A stretch of DNA of 23,043 bases from positions 1 to 23,043 of the forward strand of contig NZ_CALTYA010000048.1 of NCBI RefSeq assembly GCF_943913405.1. Reading direction: 5' to 3'. Source of the DNA: an uncultured Flavobacterium sp. (GTDB lineage: Bacteria > Bacteroidota > Bacteroidia > Flavobacteriales > Flavobacteriaceae). Positions within the stretch are counted from its first letter, which is position 1; every line of letters begins with the position of its first letter. Shown here piece after piece: positions 16,771 through 23,043 of the stretch. Made by a program: the position numbers and the translations under genes. The notes under the pieces are model-generated. The model did not search any database and was not told the origin of the DNA. It saw only the letters and a list, made by a program, of their open reading frames with translations.

Positions 16771-17289
16771 TTATATTTTGTTTAGTATTTTTAGATATTT
16801 GAATAATTCGGAAACAAAAACTTTATAATTTTCCGCATTCGTATTAATCATAAAGTGGTTCAGTCTTTTATCGATAGTTGAAAATCCAACCTTAAAATTG
16901 GCTTTAGATTTGAATGTAGCAATCATCAACGGCGCTTTTTCAGTATCATAATAGCTGATCAGCATGTCAAATTCTTGATTGGCAAAATTCGCCACGTTTT
17001 CATTTTCCAAAACGCCCTTAAAACTTAGATCTTTATGGCTGAAACTTGGATAATTTATTACTTCTTTCTTCTTAAATCTATCTTTATAAAGCAATATTTG
17101 AATATTCTCACGTTTAATTCCATGCGCCAAAAGCTCTTCAATCAAGTTCACTTTATCTTCGAAATAAGTCTTGTCAATTAGCAAGCCGACCGTTTCTATC
17201 GGATGTGGTGACGGATTTCCCTTAACGTGCAGGGAGCTTTTTTTTAATATTCTTTTCGCAGAAAAATTCTTGAAAAAATTTAGAAACAT
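16771..17289 (-). CDS. Uncharacterised DUF6913-like protein
   Basis: A 172-residue protein of unknown function, recognised as a small family found beside dapA in Flavobacteriaceae (DUF6913; family name from memory). The N-terminal 30 residues are basic (KNFSAKRILKKSSLHVKGNP). The rest predicts as an alternating alpha/beta fold with IETVGLLIDKTYFED and FDMLISYYDTEKAPLMIATFKSKANFKVGFS. No signal peptide or membrane segment is evident, and no catalytic motif is recognised. It is the first gene of the operon with dapA (2-base gap) and ferritin. Confidence 0.75.
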   Translation of the reverse strand: MFLNFFKNFSAKRILKKSSLHVKGNPSPHPIETVGLLIDKTYFEDKVNLIEELLAHGIKRENIQILLYKDRFKKKEVINYPSFSHKDLSFKGVLENENVANFANQEFDMLISYYDTEKAPLMIATFKSKANFKVGFSTIDKRLNHFMINTNAENYKVFVSELFKYLKILNKI

Positions 17290-17299
17290 AGTACTTTTG
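17270..17299 (+). promoter_or_regulatory. Promoter of the split 5'-nucleotidase operon (TTG-N19-TACTTTTG)
   Basis: TTG at 17270-17272, a 19-base spacer and TACTTTTG at 17292-17299 match the Bacteroidota consensus exactly. Transcription would begin near 17305, leaving a leader of about 35 bases. The -33 element lies within the first codons of the divergent DUF6913 gene. Confidence 0.65.
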
Positions 17300-17308
17300 C
17301 TTGGTCTA

Positions 17309-17338
17309 CAAATTTAATCAAATTAAGCCGTAATTCAG
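17309..17338 (-). promoter_or_regulatory. Candidate promoter of the DUF6913-dapA-ferritin operon
   Basis: The minus strand reads CTG (complement of 17336-17338), 19 bases, then TAAATTTG (complement of 17309-17316), one base off the full consensus. Transcription would start near 17303, about 15 bases before the start codon. Confidence 0.5.
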
Positions 17339-18121
17339 ATGGTAAATCTAAAAAACTACAACGTTATCTTAAAACATTTTGTTCTAATTATAACACTTCT
17401 TTTCACGTTCGCTTGTTCTTCTAAAAAGGAATATGTCACAAAAATCGAAGGAAAACAAATCGGAGTTACAAATACAAATGGCGAAGACGCTAAAATTGAA
17501 GCCTTTGTAAAACCATATCGCGAAAATATCGACAAAGACATGAACGAAGTTTTGGCTTTTGCACCAGAAACTTTAGACAAAAGCAAGGGCGAATGGCAAA
17601 CCAACCTCGGAAGCCTTCAGGCAGATGTCACTTTGGCTGCTGCAGATAAAATTTTCAAGCTAAGAGAAAAAAAGCCAATCGACATCTGCCTATTGAATCA
17701 TGGAGGAATTCGTTCCATTATCCCGCAAGGAAACGTTACGACAAGAACTGCTTTTGAATTGATGCCTTTTGAAAACAATCTGGTAGTTGTAGCTTTAAAA
17801 GGGGAACAAATCGTAGAAATGGTCAATTATATTATTGCCGAAAAGAAACCGCATCCGCTTTCTGGCATGCAAATTATCTTGAATAAAGATGCAAAATCAT
17901 ACAAAAGTATTTCTGTTCTAGGAAAGCCTTTAGACCTGAATAAAACTTATTATGTAGCAACAAACGATTATTTATACAACGGAGGCGACAGCATGAATTT
18001 CTTCAAAAAAGGAAGCGCTGTTTATGATTTGGATTATAAATTAAGAAATGTCTGGATTGATTATTTCAAGGAAGTTGATACGATTCCAACTCCGAAGAAC
18101 CAAAGAATTATTTTAGAATAA
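17339..18121 (+). CDS. Lipoprotein with 5'-nucleotidase C-terminal domain
   Basis: A 260-residue protein carrying only the substrate-binding C-terminal domain of UshA-type 5'-nucleotidases, which dephosphorylate extracytoplasmic nucleotides. A hydrophobic signal (about 9-25) ends in FTFAC with a candidate lipidated Cys26 followed by SSKK, so it is probably an envelope lipoprotein. Domain motifs are NLGSLQADV (89-97), LNHGGIRSIIPQGNVTTRTAFELMPFEN (119-147) and ATNDYLYNGGDSMNFF (207-222), which supply the nucleobase-binding aromatic residues and the conserved GGD. The metallophosphatase domain is absent and is encoded by the next gene, 28 bases downstream, the reverse of the order in single-chain UshA. 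Confidence 0.9.
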   Translation: MVNLKNYNVILKHFVLIITLLFTFACSSKKEYVTKIEGKQIGVTNTNGEDAKIEAFVKPYRENIDKDMNEVLAFAPETLDKSKGEWQTNLGSLQADVTLAAADKIFKLREKKPIDICLLNHGGIRSIIPQGNVTTRTAFELMPFENNLVVVALKGEQIVEMVNYIIAEKKPHPLSGMQIILNKDAKSYKSISVLGKPLDLNKTYYVATNDYLYNGGDSMNFFKKGSAVYDLDYKLRNVWIDYFKEVDTIPTPKNQRIILE

Positions 18122-18149
18122 GCTCAAATCCGACTAAAAAAACAGCAAG

Positions 18150-19064
18150 ATGAAAAGAAGAGATTTTATACAAAAAAGTGTTGCAGGTTCCGCTTTATTA
18201 ACCGTTGGAGGCTTGTCTTTGAGCAGTTTTAAATCTGTAGAAACAAAACATATTACGATTTTACATACGAATGACGTTCACAGCCATATCGATCCGTTTC
18301 CTGCAGATCATCCGCGAAATGCAAATATGGGTGGCGTGGCGAGAAGAGCAAATCTAATCGAAAGCATCCGCAAAGAAAACCCGAACGTGCTGCTTTTAGA
18401 TGCTGGAGATATTTTTCAAGGAACGCCATATTTTAATTATTATGGAGGCGAATTGGAATTCAAATTGATGAGCATGCTGAATTATGATTTGGCCACAATG
18501 GGAAACCATGATTTTGACAATGGCCTGGAAGGATTCTATTCGCAATTGCCTCACGCAAAATTTGACTTCGTAAGTGCCAATTATGACTTCAAAAACACAA
18601 TGTTAGACGGAATCGTAAAACCATACAAAACCTTCAAAAAAGATGGAATAAAAATCGGGGTTTTCGGTTTAGGAGTTGAATTGGAAGGTTTGGTTGACAA
18701 AAAAAACTACAAAGAAACGGTTTACAAAAATCCTATTGAAACTGCCCAAGAAATGACACGAATTTTAAAAACGCAAGAGAAATGCGACTTGATAATTTGT
18801 CTTTCACACATTGGATACACTTATAAAAACGAACCCACTAGAATTTCAGATTTAATTTTAGCAGCACAAACGAAAGATATCGATTTGATTATCGGAGGCC
18901 ACACGCATACTTTTTTAGACAAACCAACTATAGTAAAAAACCTTGACGGAATTGATACTTTGGTCAACCAAGTTGGTTGTTACGGAATCAATTTAGGAAG
19001 AATCGATTTCTATTTCGATAAGGATAAAAACAAAACGAATTCTGGAAGAACGATTGTTGTTTAA
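18150..19064 (+). CDS. Tat-exported metallophosphatase (5'-nucleotidase N-terminal domain)
   Basis: A 304-residue calcineurin-like phosphoesterase corresponding to the catalytic half of UshA-type nucleotidases. The N-terminus MKRRDFIQKSVAGSALLTVGG is a twin-arginine signal. The dinuclear metal-site motifs are D42 and H44 (HTNDVHSH), D84/D87 (LLDAGDIFQGTP), N119-H120 (MGNHDFDNG), H220 (LSHIGY), and H251/H253 (GGHTH). It ends right after the catalytic domain and lacks the C-terminal domain, which is in the preceding gene. The two products probably work together in the periplasm or envelope. Substrate is not determined; 5'-nucleotides or 2',3'-cyclic nucleotides are the family's usual ones. Confidence 0.92.
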   Translation: MKRRDFIQKSVAGSALLTVGGLSLSSFKSVETKHITILHTNDVHSHIDPFPADHPRNANMGGVARRANLIESIRKENPNVLLLDAGDIFQGTPYFNYYGGELEFKLMSMLNYDLATMGNHDFDNGLEGFYSQLPHAKFDFVSANYDFKNTMLDGIVKPYKTFKKDGIKIGVFGLGVELEGLVDKKNYKETVYKNPIETAQEMTRILKTQEKCDLIICLSHIGYTYKNEPTRISDLILAAQTKDIDLIIGGHTHTFLDKPTIVKNLDGIDTLVNQVGCYGINLGRIDFYFDKDKNKTNSGRTIVV

Positions 19065-19068
19065 AAAA

Positions 19069-19109
19069 TTAGCGAATTAGCGGATTTCAAAATTCGCTAA
19101 TTCGCCAAT
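19069..19109 (-). terminator. Palindromic terminator of ligA (possible repeat family)
   Basis: A perfect 11-bp inverted repeat, GCGAATTAGCG (19072-19082) with CGCTAATTCGC (19095-19105), extends by three more pairs after one mismatch. On the minus strand it is followed by UAAUUUUUUAA, so it suits termination of ligA. On the plus strand no U-tract follows, so it is a weaker stop for the nucleotidase operon. A further TTCGC lies at about 19117, suggesting a small repeat. Confidence 0.7.
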
Positions 19110-19121
19110 CATATAATTCGC

Positions 19122-21122
19122 TTACTTAGAAAGCATTTCGACAAAATCATCCTCAGAAATTATAGCAACATTCAATTTTGTAGCTTTCTCCAATTTCGCT
19201 GGCCCCATATTATCTCCCGCAATCACAAAATCCGTTTTTGCAGAAATAGAACTTCCGACTTTCCCGCCGTTATCTTCAATTGCTTTTTTCAGATCATCAC
19301 GGTTAAACTTGGTAAAAACTCCAGAAACCACAAAGGTTTTTCCAGCTAATTTATCAGTCGCATCTGGATTAAAAACGGTTTTAGCTTCCAACTGAACGCC
19401 ATAGTCCTTTAATCTTTGGATAATGATTTGGTTTTCGTTATTCTCGAAAAATTCAATTACGCTCTGCGCAATTCGCTCGCCAATTTCATCAACCAAAATC
19501 AAATCCATCAGCGTTGCATTTCTCAAATTATCAATATTTTGGTAGTGCTTAGCTAGTTTTTTTGCAACCGTTTCACCAACATATCTTATTCCAAGAGCAA
19601 ACAAAACACGCTCAAACGGAACTTCTTTCGATTTCTCAATTCCGTTAACCAAATTCTCCGCTGATTTCTGCGCCATTCTTTCCAACGGAATTACTTGGTC
19701 AACAGTCAAATCATACAAATCGGCATAATTGTGAACCAAATTATTATTGAAAAGCAAGGCAACCGTTTCACCGCCTAAACCTTCAATATCCATTGCTTTT
19801 CTTGAAATATAATGCTGGATTCTACCGATAATCTGTGGCGGACAGCCATAAAAATTCGGACAATAATGTTGTGCTTCACCTTCTTTTCGAATCAATTCTG
19901 TTTGACATTCCGGACAATTTGTGATATAAACCGTTGGAAGCAAATCTAACGAGCGCTTTGTAAAATCTACGCCGATAATCTTCGGGATAATCTCTCCTCC
20001 TTTTTCCACAAAAACTTCATCGCCTACACGGATATCTAACTTTTCAATTTGGTCAGCATTGTGCAAAGACGCTCGTTTTACAATAGTTCCCGCCAATTGA
20101 ACTGGCTCTAAATTTGCTACAGGCGTAATCGCTCCCGTTCTTCCTACTTGATACGAAATAGAATTTAATTTGGTAGAAACCTGCTCCGCTTTAAACTTGT
20201 AAGCAATTGCCCAACGAGGTGCTTTTGCTGTATAGCCCAATTCATCCTGCAAGTGCAAATTATTCACTTTTATTACAACGCCATCCGTTTCATAAGGCAA
20301 ATCGTGGCGGTGGATATTCCAATAATCTATAAATTCAAAAATTTCATCGACACTTTTTACCAATTTAGCTTCCTTTGGAACTTTAAAACCAAAATTTCTT
20401 GCTTTTTCCAGGCTTTCAAAATGCGTGGCAAACTTCACATCGTTCCCGATAAAAGTATACAAAAGACAATCTAAAGGACGCTTAGCAACTTCAGCACTAT
20501 CTTGCAATTTCAAGCTTCCTGAAGCTGTATTTCTTGGATTGGAATAAGGCGTTTCTCCACTTTCAAGCAATTCCTGATTCATCTTTGCAAAACCTTCCAA
20601 CGGCAGAATAATTTCACCGCGAATTTCAAAATTATCAGGATAATCTCCTTTCAATTGCAACGGCACCGAACGAATCGTCTTGATGTTATTCGTCACTTCA
20701 TCGCCTTGAAATCCGTCACCTCGAGTCACAGCACGTTTTAGTTTTCCGTGTTCGTAAGTCATTGAAATCGAAGCACCGTCGTATTTTAATTCACAAGTAT
20801 ATTCCAACGGAACATCGCCTAAAATCTTCTGGATTCGCTTTTCCCAATCCAAAACATCTTCCTTTGAATAGGAATTATCCAGCGAATACATTCTGCTTTT
20901 ATGGGTAATCGTATTGAAGTTTTTGGTAATCATCCCGCCTACTCTTTGCGTCGGCGAATTGTCGTCAAAAAATTCTGGATGTTTGTTTTCTAAATCTTGG
21001 AGTTCCTTTAATTTGATATCAAAATCATAATCAGAAATCGTGGGATTGTCCAAAACATAGTAATTATGATTGTGCAGATTGAGTTCTTCACGTAAAAACT
21101 GGATGGTTTCTTGAATGTCCAT
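19122..21122 (-). CDS. ligA: NAD-dependent DNA ligase
   Basis: Seals nicks during replication and repair using NAD+. At 666 residues it has all domains in order: Ia with the YYVLDNPTISDYDFD motif (21-35); adenylation with the nucleophile K113 in ELKYDGASIS; OB fold (about 320-395, IAYKFKAEQVST and VGRTGAITPVANLEP); a zinc finger with four Cys at about 403, 406, 421 and 427, the same spacing as E. coli LigA; helix-hairpin-helix region (about 430-580); and a BRCT domain (about 590-666, LAGKTFVVSGVFTKF). The start is chosen because it aligns with the family N-terminus. It is unusual in beginning immediately after the U-tract of a hairpin terminator, with no room for a leader. Confidence 0.97.
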   Translation of the reverse strand: MDIQETIQFLREELNLHNHNYYVLDNPTISDYDFDIKLKELQDLENKHPEFFDDNSPTQRVGGMITKNFNTITHKSRMYSLDNSYSKEDVLDWEKRIQKILGDVPLEYTCELKYDGASISMTYEHGKLKRAVTRGDGFQGDEVTNNIKTIRSVPLQLKGDYPDNFEIRGEIILPLEGFAKMNQELLESGETPYSNPRNTASGSLKLQDSAEVAKRPLDCLLYTFIGNDVKFATHFESLEKARNFGFKVPKEAKLVKSVDEIFEFIDYWNIHRHDLPYETDGVVIKVNNLHLQDELGYTAKAPRWAIAYKFKAEQVSTKLNSISYQVGRTGAITPVANLEPVQLAGTIVKRASLHNADQIEKLDIRVGDEVFVEKGGEIIPKIIGVDFTKRSLDLLPTVYITNCPECQTELIRKEGEAQHYCPNFYGCPPQIIGRIQHYISRKAMDIEGLGGETVALLFNNNLVHNYADLYDLTVDQVIPLERMAQKSAENLVNGIEKSKEVPFERVLFALGIRYVGETVAKKLAKHYQNIDNLRNATLMDLILVDEIGERIAQSVIEFFENNENQIIIQRLKDYGVQLEAKTVFNPDATDKLAGKTFVVSGVFTKFNRDDLKKAIEDNGGKVGSSISAKTDFVIAGDNMGPAKLEKATKLNVAIISEDDFVEMLSK

Positions 21123-21128
21123 AAAAAA

Positions 21129-21179
21129 GAAATTGGCTATTTTAGTTGCAGTAAACAGAGCACTAAAATAACCAATTTC
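21129..21179 (-). terminator. Hairpin terminator of the DUF6495 gene, abutting ligA start
   Basis: On the minus strand an 18-bp stem with one G-U pair (GAAATTGGTTATTTTAGT with ACTAAAATAGCCAATTTC) and a 15-base loop is followed directly by six U's, then AUG of ligA. It starts 17 bases past the DUF6495 stop codon. Confidence 0.75.
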
Positions 21180-21195
21180 CGTTAAATATTGTAAT

Positions 21196-21672
21196 TTACG
21201 AAGCTTGAATTATACCATTAATTTGAAGATATAATTGGCCATCGCTTAAAATTGCACCTTGCTGAATTAGTTCAAAAATAGCTTCGTTTCTATCTTTGTC
21301 ATATTCTTTTTGGCCTAATTTTATTTCCACAGTTTCCGTGAACATATTGTCGCTCAGCCACTGCAATCCTTCCTTGGTCATAAAATCAGTTTCAGGAACT
21401 AATGATTTCAAGACGATTGTTTTTACCAATTTCTCTTGACAGTGAAAAAGGAAAATAAAATTTTTAGAAAAATGCTCCAAGTAATGTGCTCCGGTTAAAA
21501 CGCCTTCCCAAATCAAGTCTGAGAAAACATCTAATTCTTGCTCTGCCACATCTGGCTGTTCGGCCTTAATCTTGTCCCATTCACTTTTGTCAATGGATTG
21601 TGTTGCTAAAAAATTAGCAAATTCTTGATGAAGCGCTTCGAACTGTTCTTTTGTTAGTCTTCTGTATTTCAT
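21196..21672 (-). CDS. Uncharacterised DUF6495-like protein
   Basis: A 158-residue soluble protein of unknown function, conserved in Flavobacteriaceae (DUF6495; family name from memory). It opens MKYRRLTKEQFEALHQEFANFLA and contains a helical acidic stretch (about 24-55, SIDKSEWDKIKAEQPDVAEQ). A beta-rich middle with FSKNFIFLFHCQEKLVKTIVL follows. It ends near GAILSDGQLYLQINGII. There is no signal peptide or catalytic motif I recognise. It probably forms a single-gene unit between its own promoter candidate and the hairpin at 21129-21179. Confidence 0.75.
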   Translation of the reverse strand: MKYRRLTKEQFEALHQEFANFLATQSIDKSEWDKIKAEQPDVAEQELDVFSDLIWEGVLTGAHYLEHFSKNFIFLFHCQEKLVKTIVLKSLVPETDFMTKEGLQWLSDNMFTETVEIKLGQKEYDKDRNEAIFELIQQGAILSDGQLYLQINGIIQAS

Positions 21673-21676
21673 TATT

Positions 21677-21704
21677 GGGTACTAGGTTTTGGGTTCTAGG
21701 TTTA
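21677..21704. repeat. Imperfect tandem 14-base repeat upstream of the DUF6495 gene
   Basis: GGGTACTAGGTTTT and GGGTTCTAGGTTTA are adjacent and match at 12 of 14 positions. They lie in the likely leader of the DUF6495 gene, 5 bases before its start codon on the minus strand. Confidence 0.5.
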
Positions 21705-21764
21705 AGAAAATCTTCTCTCTAAAAAAATTTCAAAATTGAAAATTCCGAGTTCAAAATTCATCAT

Positions 21765-21792
21765 TAAATTTAGAATATTCAACTTGGAACAA
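21765..21792 (-). promoter_or_regulatory. Candidate promoter of the DUF6495 gene
   Basis: The minus strand reads TTG (complement of 21790-21792), 17 bases, then TAAATTTA (complement of 21765-21772), one base from TAnnTTTG. The implied leader is about 85 bases. The surroundings are AT-rich, so chance matches are likely. Confidence 0.35.
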
Positions 21793-21811
21793 AGAATTTT
21801 GAAATAAAAAA

Positions 21812-21833
21812 AATCCCGACTTTCATCGGGATT
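21812..21833 (-). terminator. Rho-independent terminator of the rpsF-rpsR-rplI operon
   Basis: An 8-bp stem AATCCCGA/TCGGGATT with a 6-base loop is followed on the minus strand by eight T's in all. It lies 21 bases past the rplI stop codon. Confidence 0.92.
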
Positions 21834-21854
21834 CTATATTCATGTTGAAAAATA

Positions 21855-22295
21855 TTATTTTTCAGCAACGATTTCGTAAGGCAATTCAACGATAACATCT
21901 CTGTGTAATCTTACGCTAGCAGTATATTTTCCTGTACGCTTAACAACACCTGAAGTGATGAATTTTCTATCGATTGGTTGACCAGCTTTTTCTAAAGCTT
22001 CCGCAATATCAATGTTAGTGATTGAACCAAAAAGTTTCTCACCACCAGCTTTAGCTGTAAGTTTAATTTCAAGAGCTTTCAAAGATTCAGCTACTTTTTT
22101 AGCATCATCAACTACTTTCGCTTCTTTGTGCGCTTTTTGTTTTAGGTTTTCAGCCAAGATTTTTTTCGCAGAAGGAGTTGCCATGTGAGCGAATCCTTGT
22201 GGAATCAAATAGTTACGACCGTATCCGTTTTTTACAGTTACCACATCGTCTTTAAAACCTAAATTTTGAACGTCTTTTTTTAAGATCAATTCCAT
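21855..22295 (-). CDS. rplI: 50S ribosomal protein L9
   Basis: A 146-residue large-subunit protein that binds 23S rRNA near the L1 stalk. The N-terminal domain has MELILKKDVQNLGFKDDVVTVKNGYGRNYLIPQGFA with the conserved G-Y-RNYL-P-G-A rRNA-binding stretch. A long charged connecting helix (about 42-75) leads to the C-terminal domain, with GGEKLFGSIT at 79-88. It is the last gene of the S6-S18-L9 operon. A 64-base gap after rpsR can fold. Confidence 0.97.
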   Translation of the reverse strand: MELILKKDVQNLGFKDDVVTVKNGYGRNYLIPQGFAHMATPSAKKILAENLKQKAHKEAKVVDDAKKVAESLKALEIKLTAKAGGEKLFGSITNIDIAEALEKAGQPIDRKFITSGVVKRTGKYTASVRLHRDVIVELPYEIVAEK

Positions 22296-22359
22296 GTTGT
22301 TGTCCTTTTTTAATAGAAGTTAGGTTCCGTTTGACGAGAAACCAACAACTGTGTTTTTA
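22296..22359 (-). promoter_or_regulatory. Foldable rpsR-rplI intergenic leader
   Basis: In the mRNA GUUGUUG (complement of 22343-22349) can pair with CAACAAC (complement of 22296-22302), which directly precedes the rplI AUG. Between them a 6-bp hairpin GGUUUC/GGAACC with one G-U pair can form. A role in tuning L9 translation is only a possibility. Confidence 0.3.
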
Positions 22360-22656
22360 TTATTTTAATAAATCGGCCACGTATGGCATTAAAGCTAAGT
22401 GACGTGCTCTTTTCACAGCAACTGACACTTTTCTTTGGTATTTCAAAGAAGTACCTGTTAAACGACGAGGAAGAATTTTCCCTTGCTCGTTAACGAATTT
22501 CAATAAGAAATCTGCATCTTTATAATCAATATATTTGATACCAGATTTTTTGAAACGGCAATACTTTTTAGTTTTGTTTGTTTCTATGTTCAAAGGCGTT
22601 AGATATCTGATATCTCCGTCTTTTTTTCCTGAAGCTGATTGTTGTAGGGTTGCCAT
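22360..22656 (-). CDS. rpsR: 30S ribosomal protein S18
   Basis: A 98-residue small-subunit protein that pairs with S6 on the 30S platform. The core shows the family pattern KKYCRFKKSGIKYIDYKDADFLLKFV, then GKILPRRLTGTSLKYQRKVSVAVKRARHLALMPY. The first 25 residues (MATLQQSASGKKDGDIRYLTPLN) are the Bacteroidota-type extension. It starts 5 bases after rpsF. No single-strand binding protein gene lies between them, unlike in Firmicutes and many Proteobacteria. Confidence 0.97.
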   Translation of the reverse strand: MATLQQSASGKKDGDIRYLTPLNIETNKTKKYCRFKKSGIKYIDYKDADFLLKFVNEQGKILPRRLTGTSLKYQRKVSVAVKRARHLALMPYVADLLK

Positions 22657-22661
22657 AATAA

Positions 22662-23003
22662 TTATGCTTTAGCTGCTTTTAATTTAACTCTTCTTCTTTC
22701 TGCCCAAGAAATTGCGTGTTTGTCAAGAGCTACAGTCAAGAAACGCATAATTCTTTCGTCACGTCTAAATTCAGTTTCAAAAGCAATCAATACTTCTGGA
22801 GCAACTTTGTACTCGAATAAATGGTAAAAACCACTTTTTTTGTGTTGGATTTCATAAGCCATTTTTTTTAGGCCCCAATCCTCTTTTGATACCATCTCGG
22901 CTCCTCTAGAAGTAAGAAAATCTTCGAATTTGCTTACTGTTTCCTTTACCTGTACTTCAGATAAAACGGGATTCAAGATGAAAACAGTTTCATAGTGATT
23001 CAT
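22662..23003 (-). CDS. rpsF: 30S ribosomal protein S6
   Basis: A 113-residue small-subunit protein that forms a heterodimer with S18. The start MNHYETVFILNPVLSEVQVKETV and the segments WGLKKMAYEIQHKKSGFYHLFEY and FRRDERIMRFLTVALDKHA are diagnostic of S6. The C-terminal tail is basic (RRRVKLKAAKA). It is the first gene of the operon. The 40-base leader inside the window is AT-rich; I do not see the CCG-bearing S6:S18 autoregulatory hairpin in it. Confidence 0.97.
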   Translation of the reverse strand: MNHYETVFILNPVLSEVQVKETVSKFEDFLTSRGAEMVSKEDWGLKKMAYEIQHKKSGFYHLFEYKVAPEVLIAFETEFRRDERIMRFLTVALDKHAISWAERRRVKLKAAKA

Positions 23004-23037
23004 AATACAATGATTTTATTTGTTATAAAATTGGGTG

Positions 23038-23043
23038 CAAAAG
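23038..23043 (-). promoter_or_regulatory. Possible promoter -7 element of the rpsF operon, cut by window edge
   Basis: The minus strand begins CTTTTGCACCC. This would fit the right part of TAnnTTTG followed by a start point some 30 bases before the rpsF start codon. The TA and the -33 TTG would lie outside the window. Confidence 0.25.

Noticed and set aside
22657..22661. Possible missing ssb or priB gene between rpsF and rpsR
   Set aside because: The two genes are 5 bases apart and the S6-S18-L9 order without ssb is, as far as I know, normal for Bacteroidota, so nothing has been lost here.
23004..23043. S6:S18 autoregulatory leader motif upstream of rpsF
   Set aside because: The 40 visible bases are AT-rich and show no hairpin with the CCG bulge; any such structure would have to lie outside the window.

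Overview
The window looks like chromosomal DNA of a Flavobacterium or close relative (Bacteroidota, Flavobacteriaceae). It is AT-rich, gene starts lack Shine-Dalgarno sequences, and several upstream regions carry the Bacteroidota promoter pattern TTG-N17-19-TAnnTTTG. Two proteins carry type IX secretion (T9SS) C-terminal sorting domains. The gene families and their order (rpsF-rpsR-rplI, DUF6495-ligA, dapA-ferritin, bamD-rpoZ-coaBC-porD-recN) are those of flavobacterial core genomes. Nearly everything lies on the minus strand; only a two-gene nucleotidase operon is on the plus strand. I saw no tRNA, rRNA, insertion sequence, prophage or CRISPR array.

Layout from left to right. (1) 1-1067: the first 21 codons of coaE and a membrane-anchored family-2 glycosyltransferase. 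(2) 1150-8667: two large paralogous cell-surface proteins in tandem, each with a signal peptide, an adhesin-like N-terminus, fibronectin type III domain(s), five PPANDxC modules and a T9SS tail. Each has its own terminator, and the two share a conserved leader. (3) 8756-10118: fabV, with its own promoter (inside the recN 3' end) and terminator. (4) 10107-15187: bamD-rpoZ-coaBC-porD-recN, combining outer-membrane assembly, RNA polymerase omega, CoA synthesis, a T9SS accessory protein and DNA repair. A 150-nt structured element lies between porD and recN. (5) 15312-17338: DUF6913-dapA-ferritin operon ending in a clear terminator. (6) 17270-19064: plus-strand operon for a 5'-nucleotidase split into a lipoprotein C-domain and a Tat-exported metallophosphatase domain. 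(7) 19069-21672: ligA and the DUF6495 gene, each with a strong hairpin terminator; the DUF6495 terminator touches the ligA start codon. (8) 21812-23043: the rpsF-rpsR-rplI ribosomal protein operon.

Most of the window is housekeeping. I do not see a convincing new multi-gene system. The features most worth a second look are the candidate structured RNA at 11798-11948, the tandem surface proteins with reassorted modules and start-codon-masking leaders, the split nucleotidase with different export signals on its halves, and the terminator abutting ligA.
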